The position numbers were made by a program, and so were the translations under genes. From Paramecium sonneborni (taxonomy: Eukaryota; Ciliophora; Oligohymenophorea; Peniculida; Parameciidae), in NCBI GenBank assembly GCA_905182985.1, contig CAJJDN010000132.1, positions 76,836 through 140,835 on the forward strand: DNA of 64,000 nt. Direction: 5' to 3'. A model generated the notes under the pieces. It made no database searches and was not told the DNA's origin. It saw nothing but the letters and a program-made list of their open reading frames with translations. This document shows, piece by piece, positions 11,601-24,262 of the stretch. Each line of letters starts with the position of its first letter. Position 1 is the stretch's first letter.

Positions 11601-14600
11601 TCTTTTTCTTTATCTTTTTCTTCAGCATCTGAATCAGAATCTTATTTATTAGAAACATCATCTTTAAATTTAATTTCTTAATCTTTTTTTATTTCTACTA
11701 AATATTCTCCAAAACCATCTAACAATATAGCCATTACTAAACCATAAGTAATATAATTTAAAAAATGAATCATTGAAAATGAATAAATAAATGCAAATAT
11801 TTAATTTACTTTTGTACCTAATGCTAATACACCATACCAATCATCATTTGTCATAATATTAAATACAGTCATCCATGATTTTAATGGATCTTTATATGAA
11901 TGTAAATGTCCAAGTAATGTTGTTTCATCAAAACTACTTGCATAAACAGCCATGCCCAATAAAGCATATATTAAAATCATTAAAAACATTAAAAATGTCA
12001 AATAGATATATTATTTAAATGTTTTTTTGGCTATCAATCCTATTAACACTGCCATTCTAATATATTTTAGACATCTATGAAATAACAAAATTTTAGTTCC
12101 TCTTAGTAATCTAGCTATTATATCATCTTAATTTAAAATTGATCTAAATGACATTTCACTAAAATTGATTATAATGATTATTGATTCTAAAATTATTTAT
12201 TCTTTCTATATTAATTTTGCTAAAATAAACATAAATATTATTATTACATGTTTAAAAAGATATTAGTTTTAATACTAATTCAAGTGTAACTATAATTGTT
12301 GTAAAATCTTCTATAGCTGATAAAAATTAATTAGATATAATTCCTATTAAACTTAAACATAAAAAGTTTACTAAGATTACACAATCTACAAAAAAATTAG
12401 TAAATTTATGAGTAATAATCATAAATGTAATTTTCCTAATAATAATAAACTTTCCTCTAATTCCTACTAACCAAATTAAATAATCAACATGATTTAATGA
12501 ATGTTTTATTAAATTTTTATGTTCATAATTATTAATAACAGATGAAATAGAGCAGTTTTTTGATTCTATAATACCAGATTAAATTTCTGACATTCTAATT
12601 TAAAGATATTTTTCTTCATAATCTTTAATTTTATCAACAATTCTAATTTATATTTTTTTATTAATCAATTCTGATACTGCTTTATAATTATGATAGAATC
12701 CATATATTTTAATATATATTTCTTTTTCTTTATGTAAAATAAATGTATTATTATTTTTCTTGATTTAAGATGAAATAAATAAATTATTATTAGGATGAAT
12801 AGAGAGAGTTTATTATTATGAAGTAGCTTTAGATAAATGATGTTATATATCCATGAGTGTAATGCCACTTGAAGCATATGATACAATTTTATCTTTTAAT
12901 CTTGTACTCTTAATAATTGGAAATTATTTAAGTTCTTTTTAGTTTTATAGATTATTATTAGGTTTAGTTTTATATCTAAATTATAAGATTCTTTTTTATA
13001 TTAACATTTTTTAACTGATTTCAATTTTAAGTAAGATAACATCTTAAGCACTTTTAGAGATATATGTTAAATTTTTTGCATTTGCCCAATATCTTGTGAA
13101 TTCATTATGAGTTAAACATTACATATTAATATCAGGTTTCTCCATTAAATTATCATATAAATCCTATAACAAATTCTAATACTTTCTAATATCTAAAAAT
13201 TTAGGAAGTAATAAAGTCTTTAATGAAAATTATTTCAAAAATTAAAACCTATTTTCATATTTAGAATAATGTTTTCCAGAAAGAATACGAGGTTATTCTG
13301 AAATACTAGATGCTATTGAACAAAAGCTTTTATTTAATAATGGATGATCTCCTTTCAAATACATTTTATATTATAAAATAGGATGATATAATCCAAATTA
13401 TTTAAGATTCTATAAATTTAGTTTTTCTTCTTTTTAATGTTCATCATCTTCTTCTATTTAATTTTATTTTTAATTTGTTTATTAACTATAATGAATTTTT
13501 AAAACAGCTATAACTAGATTGAATCCAAAAAAACCACCAAAAAATATAATCAATAAATAATAAACCCAAATATAAGTTCCATAACTTTTAAGAGTAAAAT
13601 ACATTACCCAAGTCCAATCATCCATTGTAATAGTTCTTAAAACTTAAGCATAAGATGAAAATATATTATTAAATGATGTTGGTATATTAGGTCCTTATGG
13701 AACATATTAACAAACTAAATCTTCCGGACATTAAGTAATTCTACATGATATCCATGGTTATTAATCCAAAGAATCATAATATTGTGGTAAACATCTATAA
13801 TTAATTAAACCATGAAATAAACTTTAACCAAGGGTTGCAAAAAATAAACCAAATATTATTACTATGATTAATGCTTCAAACAAATATTTAAATGATTTAC
13901 CTAATGATTTTAACATAATTCTCAAGCCTAAATTTTTATTATATAAATACCAGGTACAAAATCCCCCAAATACAATAGTAATGTAATTAATCTTAATGGA
14001 GAGAAATTTACTTATTTAATATTATGGATTAACGTAGTATTTATTTATAAGACAGTTAAAATTAAGTCAAACCAATTTTTAACAACTCTAAAATATGCAT
14101 GTTTATGTCCAATAATTCCTTTAGAAAGTATTCTAAAAACTTAATCACAAATGTATATGTAAATTACCACTAATTTTGTATATAAATAATAATACTTATT
14201 TCATAAACAACAAATTTATCATCTTCAATTGATAGGATTTATGACACAAAAATTACTAGATTCACCAAAATTATTATTGACATAAATATTTTATAAAAAA
14301 TAGTTCTTTGCATGTAATTTAAAACAATTAGTATTCCATATATCAACTTAACAATTATTTTTCTGAGTTCCAAAAAACTATAATTATCTTGATAAATCTA
14401 TTTAAATAAAAAATTACATTCATTTCATATTTCAATCTCTAATATCCATATATTTTATATAAATCAACTAAATAAATTTATTCAGTTCTTTCTTTTATTT
14501 TTTCATATTTTTTGTTCATTTTATAGTATTAATTATCACTATTATTGATAGTCTTTTCAGTTCTGCATTTCATTTTTTCTTAAGCAAACTTGTATTTTTG

Positions 14601-15008
14601 TTTTTAAACTTTTTCATTTATTTATTAAATAATCTAATGGTATAATATTATATACTTGTCTCGTACTATCTTATTTAGCTTTTTCAGATTTAGCTCCAAA
14701 AGTCATTTTAACTGAGGATATATCCTTTTTTGATAAGTTATCATTATCAAATTTGCTGCCAAAAATATTTTCTTCATTTCTTAAGATTATATTTGTTTTA
14801 GTTTTTTTCCCTTTTCTAGCTTTGGGTGTACCACTTCCAAAAGTATTAAAACTTAAACTTTTTAATTATTTATTCAATTTCATATTTTCAAATTTGTCAA
14901 TTCCAAGTCTACTCTTGAAATGAGCAGTTCCTTAAATGGATGTTTAACTAAGTAATTTAATAGATATTACTTTGAGAATGTTATATGTTCTAGATCTTCA
15001 ATAATCAT
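8620..15008 (-). CDS. Four-domain voltage-gated cation (Cav-type) channel alpha subunit, copy 1
   Basis: About 2,100-residue pore-forming subunit with four homologous six-TM repeats. Pore-loop signatures in order: TMDDWTW (I, codons 13614-13628), TNDDWYG (II, 11837-11851), STFDGWGEI (III, 10737-10751) and SCDNFRSVMTD (IV, Asp at 9843-9845). The filter is thus Asp in all four repeats, not the EEEE of Cav. The region after IVS6 matches the Cav C-terminal EF-hand/IQ segment (TVWCKYSYQRHGKAM, QGYIQFNQLIYEIFRR). The repeat I S4 (FSPLRLITLL) has few gating charges. The first exon starts MIIEDLEHITF and a 23-nt intron links it to the next exon; a 22-nt intron follows. More introns are likely and not all were mapped. 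The neighbour at 15266-21470 is a tandem paralogue. Likely role: ciliary or plasma-membrane Ca or other cation current. Confidence 0.85.
9843..13628 (-). other. Four selectivity-filter loops of channel copy 1 (D/D/D/D)
   Basis: The filter codons are GAT in each repeat: 13620-13622 (I, TMDDW), the TNDDW codons within 11837-11851 (II), 10743-10745 (III, TFDGW) and 9843-9845 (IV, SCDNF). The span from IV to I is marked as one feature for reference. Only repeat IV departs from the T/S-x-D-x-W pattern, with Phe in place of Trp. Confidence 0.75.
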
Positions 15009-15265
15009 ATAATATAAATAGTGAAATATTATTAAGTTCTAAATTAATTTAGAAAATGCATTAGAAATCTTAGATGAATGTTTTTGTTAAATAACACAAT
15101 TTTCAATCAATTTGGTTAATTGCTATCAACAAAATTTATTTAATTTTGATGATGTGTCTTAAAAATAGATGTTTAAAAATTAAGCAAGTAGATTGATGTG
15201 TTTTCAAATAGAATTAAAGATTTATTTTTTATTCTAAATGATTGTTTGAAATAAATAAATTATTA
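15009..15265. other. Intergenic spacer between the two tandem channel genes
   Basis: 257 nt between the start of channel copy 1 and the stop of copy 2. A plus-strand frame of 46 codons starts at about 15057 but has no supporting features. The region should carry the copy 1 promoter; nothing else is visible. Confidence 0.4.
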
Positions 15266-18200
15266 TCATTCATCAAGATCATTTTATTTATCAATTTTAA
15301 TAAAAAAGGGGAAATCTCTATTTTCACTTTACAAAGATGAGTCATATGAACATTTTTATATAGGTAAATCATTATAGAGATTGATTTAACTGTTGATAGA
15401 TATACTATGTCGACTTATAGAAGCACTACTACTTATTTAATTGTCTAAGTCACTATCACAATTATTTTACAGAATATGATTCTAACTTTGTTGATAACTA
15501 AAATAAGTGAATAAAAATACTTACTCATTTTAAATTCTGCCTTGTATCGATATACTTTAGTCAGTAAAATAATCTAGATCTTAATTCACTTTAGCTAATA
15601 GTTATTTAGTGAATTACTGCCATGTCTTAAATAAGATTAAAACATTTAAATAATCATGAATTAAATTGATATTAGGGTGTATTGTTGCTGTTGGACCAAT
15701 GCTGGAACGAGGTAGATTTTTATTTTTTCTGTAATACATCAATCTAAATTATGATTCTTTATTAAATTTCTTTATTTAAGCAATAGAATCTTTACTTCCT
15801 GATTTAAATACTTGATTATAATAGCATCTTCTAAATAATTCATACATTAAGAAATTATACTAAATATATCCATGAATATCACTAGATTAATATTTATTTA
15901 TACCTTTATAATTTAAGTTAAGAAGATAATTTACATGCATCCCATAAATTGGAATCTTTATCTACTCCTAATGGTTAGCCTATATCAATTAAGAATTTGC
16001 AAAGAAATTTAAAATGCATAGACATGCCTTAAGTATCTTAAGAATATTTACACCATGTATTTTTAATTTTATCAACATTTTCAACATAAGTTTGAATTAA
16101 TGAGTTTTACATTTAAAAAAACTATTCAAACTATTCAATCAATCCTAATACAAATAAATTTAATAGAACATAATTAGATAATAACATAAATAGAATAAAA
16201 TATAATTGATTAGCAGTAGATCCACAATATTTATCATTTAATTAACATAATGGATTATGTTACATAGTATCAGTCATGATAGTTCTCCAATCATCACCTG
16301 AAGCACATTTAAATAAAGCTAACATAGCATTTGCAAAATTAGTGAAATTAATAATATCATCCATTACTTATCCAGAATCTATTTGTCCATAGAGTTGACA
16401 TCCAATAAGTGCAAAAATAATCATGATAATAATAAGTATTGTAAGAATCTTAACTAAATAAGGCATTGCAAATACCATAACTCTAAGTAATCGTTATATA
16501 TTTATAAGACCTTAAAAAATAAGAATTATTCTGAAGCTTCTAAGACTGAAACATAATCTTAACAATTGATAATATTCAATTCCAGGATGAGATCTAAAAT
16601 ATAAATGAGTCCAATTTGTAATAAAATCTACTATCAAATCAATTAATCCAATAAATACTAAAAATAATTAGAATCTTCTCCAATAATTATCAAAATATCT
16701 ATTAATACCCAATGCTAAAAATAATAACAGTGTCCACATTAAATATATTATTGTTAATGAATAATGCATAATATTTACAATATTAAAGTATTAATCACTC
16801 ATTTCTGAATTGAATAACAATAATATTATTAAATCAATTATTAACAATCCAGATATACAATATTTAACATGAATATTATTTATAATCTTACTTGATATTT
16901 TTCTCATCTTACTCTTTGGTGGTGCAGAATATGATGGAAAATCTGACATAAGAATATTTGTAATCTTCATAAATTCACTTTAAACTTAAGTATACATACT
17001 ATTTTTCATTTTAAATTAATTCTCTTTTAAACTATTAAATAGAATCCCAGTAAATAAACTTAAAAAAAACATAGATCCAATAAAACAAAAGATTATCAAA
17101 TATAAATATGTATATAAATAACTATTGAATGGAATTGGTCCAGTATTTTAAGTTTTACTATTCTCAGCTACTTATAAGATTTCTCCCCAACCATCAAATG
17201 TTGATACAGTAAATAAAGTTGGAAGTGCTACTGTTATATTATCAAAATTATGTTTATAATTTATCCATGTTTTATTTCCTTCTATGCAATCATTATAAGA
17301 TACATAAAAAGACATTTTATCTTCACAATATCCAAATTATTTTTCATATAATATTATACCATAAACTCCAAATATCAACCAAACTGATAAAAGTGTTATA
17401 AATACATTTAAAATATCTAATAATGCTTGACCTAATGCTGCTCTTAATTATCTTAACCATGTTATTCTATACATTAGTTTCATGGGTCGAAAATAACCAA
17501 AAAATATTAATATTTTTATTATTGAATTATTACTTTACTTTTCAATAAGACTTGCTATTATATAAATTACATCAACTATCTACCAAGTAGATTTTAAAAA
17601 TGAACCAGAATCTAAAAATAGACCTTTCGCTATTACATTTAATATAAAATCACTCAAAATAATAATGTTTGCAACAAATTACAATTTATCTGGAAGATCT
17701 GATGAATTTATTTCAAAATCATTATATGTCTTGATAATAAATATTATTATAGAACTATATATCATAGAATCTATTAAATATTAATAATAAATTTAAATTA
17801 CAAGTTTAGTAATTACTATTCTAAAAACATTTGTTTTATCAAATAAATATAGAGATTATTAACATTCTATTCCGTAATATATTGATTAGTTTTTTATTTC
17901 AATACTTTTGTATGATGATTATATTGTTACAAGTAAATGAGATATTAAACTAACTTTTTATGTTTTAGATTGTAATTAATTTGTTTATACAATTGTATCA
18001 TCATAAGTGATCTCATTTTATTCTGAATTCCCACTTATTTATTAAGCTTATAATTCTTCCTTTTCCATAATTTCCTCCTCTTAATTCTTCAAATATTTTC
18101 CAAATCCATCTAATAATATAGCCAAAACTAAACCATAAGTACAATAGTTTAATACAATTACCATAGAATATGAATAAATAATTGAAAATGTATAATCAAT

Positions 18201-21200
18201 ATCTCCACCCATTACATAAACTCCATACCAATCATCATTTGTCATTATATTAAAAATAGTCATAAAGGATTTCAATATATTATCAAATGAATGTAATTAT
18301 CCTAAAGTTTCTAATTAATTAAATTTTCCTGCATACATTTCCATTCCTATTAATGCATACATAAAAATAATCATTAACATTAATACTGTCAAATAAATAT
18401 AAGATTCAAATGTTTTAGAAGCTATTTATCCTATTTTATTTGCCATTTTATTATATCTTAAACATCTATAGAATAATAAGCATTTTGTTCCTCTTATCAG
18501 TTTCTATGTTTATAGATTAGAATTAGTCATTTAATCTCCAAGAATAAGTTCTATAAAATTTAAAATTATAATTAAAAATTCAAGAACTTAATTTTTTATA
18601 CTAAGCAAATTTCTTAAAGGATAAGAGAATAATTTAAATGATTACTCTAAACATAATAAAATTGTTGTAATATCTTCTACATTAGAAATCAATCCAGGAT
18701 TTACAATGCCTTACAAAGATAAAAAAGTAAAATTGAATAATATTATCAAATCAAAAAAAAATTGACTAAATTTGCTACTTATTAAAATATAACAATATTT
18801 CTTAGCAGTTATAATCTTTCCTTTTACTCCCGTTAGCCAAATTTAATGATCATTTTAATTCAATTATTCTTTTATTTTATTGAATTCATTAGCTCTCAAA
18901 ATATCTAAAGGCAATACATCACTACCTGACCAATTTTTCTTTTGAATAACTCTTTTTATTAAATCCTTTCTTCTTAATAAACTATATTTAAATTCATTTG
19001 ATGTAGAATTATCAATCATAATTGGTATTTTAGTATTAATCTTTTCACAAACAGCTTCATAATCAATATATTATTCTTATATCATAACATATATCTTTTT
19101 TTTACTAACAACAGAAAAAGGTAAACTATTTAATGTATGACTTTGTTTAAAATTCTTATTTTTAATTTTTAGAGAAGGCTCTCTAAAAATATTATGATTT
19201 TTTTATGTATTTTCTTCATTTGATTGATCAATCTATAAAGATTTAACTTTTCTCCTTATAGATTTTATTGGTATTAAAGTTTTTGATGATATCAAAGTTT
19301 ACTTTGGTTTAATTTTAATTATGGAATATACTTGTTTAAATCTAATTTATCTGCATTATTTGATTAACTAGTTTTAATCAATGTTTTTTCTATATCTTTC
19401 TCTTTCACTTAAATGAAATATGAATTTTACATGAAAGATAGCAAAACATCATCAGCACTACTAAAATTTTGAGATATATCATAATTTGGATACGGAGAAA
19501 GTTATGAGAATTGATTCTCTAATAATTTCTATATTAAATTGGTTTCTAATGGATCATCAGTGTAATTAGACACTTTGATAATTGTCTTAAATTTATCTAA
19601 ATATTTAAATCTTGGTAATAATAAATATTTTAAATTAAATTAATCTAAATATGCTTAAATCCCTTTTTAATTCAAATTCTAAAAATAATAGATAATAATA
19701 ATAATACTTTTTCATTACTTTTTTATATTCCTGATAAAGTTCGTACTTTAGTTTTAACATTATCAGAATTAAAATCTTCAATATTATGAGATTAAGACTA
19801 ATATAATGGATTCGATAATTATTTTTTATAACTTAATAAAACTTTATAAATTCCAATATGTTTTAGAAATGCAACATCGAAAATTGAAACAAAATCTCTT
19901 TATGAATTTTCTTATTTTTCTTTTAATCTTGCCCTAATATTTTATTAAATTGATTATTAGATAGTTTCTTCAGCTATTTCTGCATAATGAGTTTTGAGAA
20001 CAGCAATAACTAAATTGAATCCAAAGAATCCACCAACAAAAATAATTAATAAATAATATATCCATATCCATGGATTAAATATTCTCATTGTAAAAAACAT
20101 AACCCAACTCCAATCATCCATTGTAATTGTTCTTAAAATCTATCCTAATGAATATATAATATTATTAAATGAAGTAGGTGATTTTGGTGTAAATTCAGAA
20201 TATTAACAATTCATATTTTCTGGACATACATTTCCATTACATTAAATCCATCCATCTGTTTCATCTCCATTTTCAAATTGACATCTATAATTAAATAAAT
20301 TCTGAAATAATAGAACACCAAAAACACCAAAAAATAATGAAAATAAACCCACTATTATTAATGCTTCTATTAAAAACTTTAATGATGATATTAATGCCTT
20401 TAACATTACTGATAAACCTTTTAATACATTTCCTAAGTAATTTAATAATGTTATCATTCTTAAAGGTGACAAATCTAATATTACTATATCAGGTCTAAAT
20501 AAATTTAAAATTGTTAGAACAACTAATGTGAAATCAAATATATTTAATGGACTTCGAAAAAAACTATTTCTATTCAATATTACTCCTGATGCTATAATTC
20601 TAAAACTTACCTCAATCAAAAAGAACACTATAATCACTTGTTCTATTTGATCTGTGTCTTATCTATTGTCTGTTTTAACATATATAAAAAAAACTACATT
20701 AAATATTATCAAAACTGTCATAAATAACTTAAAGTATATTGATTTTATTATGCTATTTATCATTATTGGTAATAAGTAACATATAAATACTATTCTCTTT
20801 CTCATTTTTAAGTATCTATTTTTATCATGATAACACTAATTTAAGTTTAACACATACTAGTAATTCAAATTTAAGCCTTTCATATCCTCTTAAGATTTTC
20901 AATTAAACATAATATGGATCTTACAAAGGATTTCTTTACATTTACTTTTAATATTTTTTTATAATCTTTTACAATTAGGCTTCTCCTTCATTTCTATTTT
21001 ATTAAGCATTGATTTCATCCATTTAAATTTAGCTTTAATTCTCATCTATATCCTTTCTTATTATTCCTTAACTATTTATTGATTCCCTTTAAGAAGAACC
21101 ATCATTTTCTTTTTTATATCTATCAACTATATTAATTGAAAGTATTGAATCCTCTAAAATATTTTCACTACTCAAACAAAATGAATCATCTCTTTATTCA

Positions 21201-21470
21201 GATATCCTTATTTTTTTATAATCTTGATTATTTACTTATCATCAAAAATATTTGATGGATTTGATGAATTTTTCAATATATTAGTTTATAAAGAATATTT
21301 TAACTTATTTGTGTCCAATAAGAAATCTGCACTCTCTTTCTAACCTTTTCCAACTTTTCTATAATTTCTGCGTATATACCTTAATAGATTTAGGCTAATG
21401 ATAGTTAACGATTTGCTAATCCAGATGATAAAGTAACTCTTTTTGATGATAGTTTTGAACTTGCCCTCAT
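15266..21470 (-). CDS. Four-domain voltage-gated cation (Cav-type) channel alpha subunit, copy 2
   Basis: Tandem paralogue of copy 1, same order of four six-TM repeats. Filters: TMDDWSW (I, 20110-20124), TNDDWYG (II, 18228-18242), STFDGWGEI (III, 17187-17201) and ASGDDWRTIMTD (IV, 16284-16298), again Asp at every position. Repeat I is seen in one clean exon (S4 LDLSPLRMITLLNYLG with a single Arg). The C-terminal tail is Ser/Gln-rich and ends IDKQNDLDE; an optional 27-nt intron (GTAAG to TTTAG) falls in it. Introns ending TAG and AAG appear in the N-terminal cytosolic region. Start MRASSKLSSKRVTL chosen because an independent gene ends about 100 nt upstream. Sequence has diverged strongly from copy 1 outside pore and S6 segments, so the duplication is old. 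Confidence 0.83.
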
Positions 21471-21571
21471 TTAATATTAAAAATATAAAAAGAACAAATA
21501 AATTACAATTTCATCAACCAATTTAATTTCATAATTTTATATAGAAATATTAAATATATTAAGTAAGTCAT

Positions 21572-22045
21572 TCAAAACTGCTTCTTCGTTAACTAATTAT
21601 TCAAAAACTAATGAAGTTGTCTTTCTTTCTATAATTATTTTTCAAAACTAGAGTCATATTCTTAAAATGATTCTCTTTCATCAACTTAACTACTAATCGT
21701 TATTGATTCAACTGTTTAATTAGATATAATCACTGCTTAAGCTTTTGGTTTCATATAATATCTCATTTTCTATGAATTTAACACACAATCACTATTACTC
21801 TATGTCGCACAACTGTTAATTACAAAATCGTGTTTTTATTCAAATATCTATATAATTTAATTAGTCTTCTTAATCATTTATTTCTCCTTTTTTATCATAT
21901 CATTTGTTAATATCGCTTAATAATCTTATCTCTTTTTTGTTTCAATATCGGTTTCAACATTAGTCTAATCACTTTCTCTATTATTAAAATTTAATTTATT
22001 TTTAAAACAAATTTGCGCCTTTTTATATTATTTATAGTCATACAT
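21572..22045 (-). CDS. Unknown protein, 157 aa, single exon
   Basis: Frame starting MYDYKQYKKAQICFKNK and ending QLTKKQF before TGA, with no intron needed. Polar and Gln/Lys-rich; the last 35 residues (FEKQLQKERQLHQFL) look like a short coiled coil. No signal peptide, membrane segment or known domain. It sits about 100 nt upstream of channel copy 2 on the same strand and diverges from a small plus-strand gene 270 nt away. Reading through into the channel frame by a 20-nt intron starting GTTT is possible but less likely than an independent stop. Confidence 0.5.
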
Positions 22046-22315
22046 CCTATTTAACTTCCTAAAATTGTTTTCCTAACTATTTCAATAATACATATTGATT
22101 TTAAAGATCAGATTATAATTTAGATAAATGATAATGAATTCCATCAAATAATAAAAAATTAAATTGTCTTTAAATTTATATTGTTTCATTAAGAAACTGT
22201 CTCAAAGCCTTACTTTCTCTTTTAATTATTTATTTGAATAACTTCAAATTTTTATGTTGTTTACTTAAATTATCAAGTAGTGAATTCATTATTAAAAAAA
22301 AAATTATCAACTAAA

Positions 22316-22591
22316 ATGAATGGAATTTAATATAAATCAAGAAATAATCAAATTATATCTAAAATTTTACAAAGGGAAGCTAAAATAAATCAACCATACA
22401 ATAATCGATTACCATCCTTAAATTTATCAGTTCCCACACAAAGAAACTAGATCTAGAAAAATCAACCATATAAATAATTTCGACTAACTAGATATAAGAA
22501 TGAGTCCAAAATATTAGGGAATGAATTATTAAACATAAAAAAGAAATAGTTAACCTTTACAACCTTGAATACACTTGAAGAAACAATTTGA
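22316..22591 (+). CDS. Small basic unknown protein, 91 aa
   Basis: Single-exon frame MNGIQYKSRNNQIISKILQ to LNTLEETI, TGA stop. Very basic and Asn/Gln-rich with repeated short motifs (INQPYNN and KNQPYKQ). No domain recognised. It converges on the SEC14-RhoGAP gene (54 nt between stops). Supported mainly by frame length and codon look; it could still be a chance frame. Confidence 0.4.
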
Positions 22592-22645
22592 AAAATTATA
22601 ACTAACATAAAAATCATAATAATTCGATCTAACAATATTCTCAAT

Positions 22646-24203
22646 TCATTAATATCTTGACATTAATTCTTTTCTCTCAGTTTCATTTATTACATTTTTA
22701 TCTATAAATTTAGTATAATAATAAATACCAGTGACCATATCTAAAATATCATCTAGATTTGCTAAATCATCTGGCAAAAAGGGAACTAAAGAAGCATGAA
22801 AATTTAAATTATCACTCCTATATTCTAACATTCTTTAATAATCATAATCCTTTTTTGATTCTAACATAATTTAAACAATTTAAACAAAAAGACTAACAAT
22901 TTACTAAAAACATTTACGTAACATGACCTAAATCAGCCATTTTGATTATTTCAGATCTAAAAAAGTTTGGACCAAATACAACAGCCATATTATAAGCAGT
23001 CATTAAATTATGTTCTTATTCTTAAATAACTTAATTTAAGAATCCTAAAGAAAACAATAATATTTCTCTATTAAAATCTGGCATATAATCTAATAGCATT
23101 TAAACACTAACTTCTAAATTTTATTCAATTTATGGCTTATTTTGAACAACCCAATCATATAGTTAATAACTCACTAAAGGTTCTTACAATTTAAAAAAAA
23201 ACTGTTTAAAAACACATGCAATAGTATGTGGATTTTCAACTTTATTAATAAATCCTACTTTTTAACAAGCTAATGCTGCTTCAACTATTTTTTCTTCATA
23301 AACAGCAGCTTATTTTCTAAATAATCCTTCAGTTTTGAGTTTTTCAGGTTATTTTAAAAAATATTAAACAAGCATATCTAGAATAACAGGAATTCCAAAT
23401 TTATTTAATTCATATTCATGTAAATTTAATCCAAGAATTTTAGAATCTTTATCAAAATTATCTTCAGAATCCATATCATCATCATCTACTATTTATTATG
23501 TTTGTTATTTTCTGAAAACAGTTTTTTTTCTTTTATTTTCAATGTCTTTATATGATTAATCATATGATTTAATAGTTTATGGTAGGATAGCTAACATTTT
23601 ATATCGAAACCATTCTTCTTTTGATAATATTAAAAGTCTAATAATTAGTTATAATATGATACGTATCAGCAAAAGTTGTGATTTTTTTAAAAAAGGATTT
23701 AATTTCATTCATTCCAAAAATGCCTCCACTTTTGACAATGAAATTAGCATGAAGAACAATAAATTTTTTCATATGATAAAAGTATTTTTCAGGAAGTGTT
23801 CCATAAAAATCTTTAAAATCATTAAGATTCGAAGCAGTCATCATATTAGTATTGAAAAAGACAATATTAAAAAATCTATCAATGTGTGGATGCATAGTTT
23901 CAATGATATCAATTTTGAAAGAGTCATAATCTTATTTTTTACTTGGATCTGGTATATTTTCTGCATAAATGAAAAAGACTTATATATCATCGTTCTCATT
24001 AGCTGAGTAATTTAATGAGATATAAACATACTTACTAATTTAATAGCTGATTTTTTGGTATAAGTTTCAGATTTCTTAAAGTATTAAGCAACTTATAATT
24101 GAATTTAATAATTCTTTTGATTTAACAACATTTAATCTTTAAGTGGATTGATTTTGATTTTTTGTTTGAGGAATGTCTAAGCATCATTAATTGATTAATC
24201 CAT
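22646..24203 (-). CDS. SEC14-like (CRAL-TRIO) plus RhoGAP protein, ARHGAP1-like
   Basis: 492 aa after three introns (29, 25 and 25 nt; the middle one is 23638-23662). Residues about 60-220 resemble a SEC14/CRAL-TRIO lobe (DPSKKQDYDSFKIDIIETM, FYGTLPEKYFYHMKKFIVLH, LLILSKEEWF). Residues about 260-450 are a RhoGAP domain: KFGIPVILDML, the Arg-finger loop EGLFRKQAAV, FINKVENPHTIACVFKQFF, LQEPLVSYQLYDW and NLMTAYNMAVVFGPNF. This is the architecture of p50RhoGAP, which speeds GTP hydrolysis on Rho/Rac/Cdc42-type GTPases at membranes. The Arg finger is kept, so it should be active. Divergent from the 7TM gene, 59 nt apart. Confidence 0.87.
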
Positions 24204-24262
24204 AAAATATTTATATATTAAATGAATAGAATTGTGTTTTAATTATAAAAATAAGAAATAAC

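Noticed and set aside
17219..17401. Plus-strand frame of 60 codons
   Set aside because: Antisense shadow of channel copy 2 repeat III.
22462..22644. Minus-strand hydrophobic frame
   Set aside because: No ATG start; lies past the RhoGAP stop and antisense to the small plus-strand gene.
23656..24006. Plus-strand frame of 116 codons
   Set aside because: Antisense to conserved SEC14-region exons of the minus-strand SEC14-RhoGAP gene.
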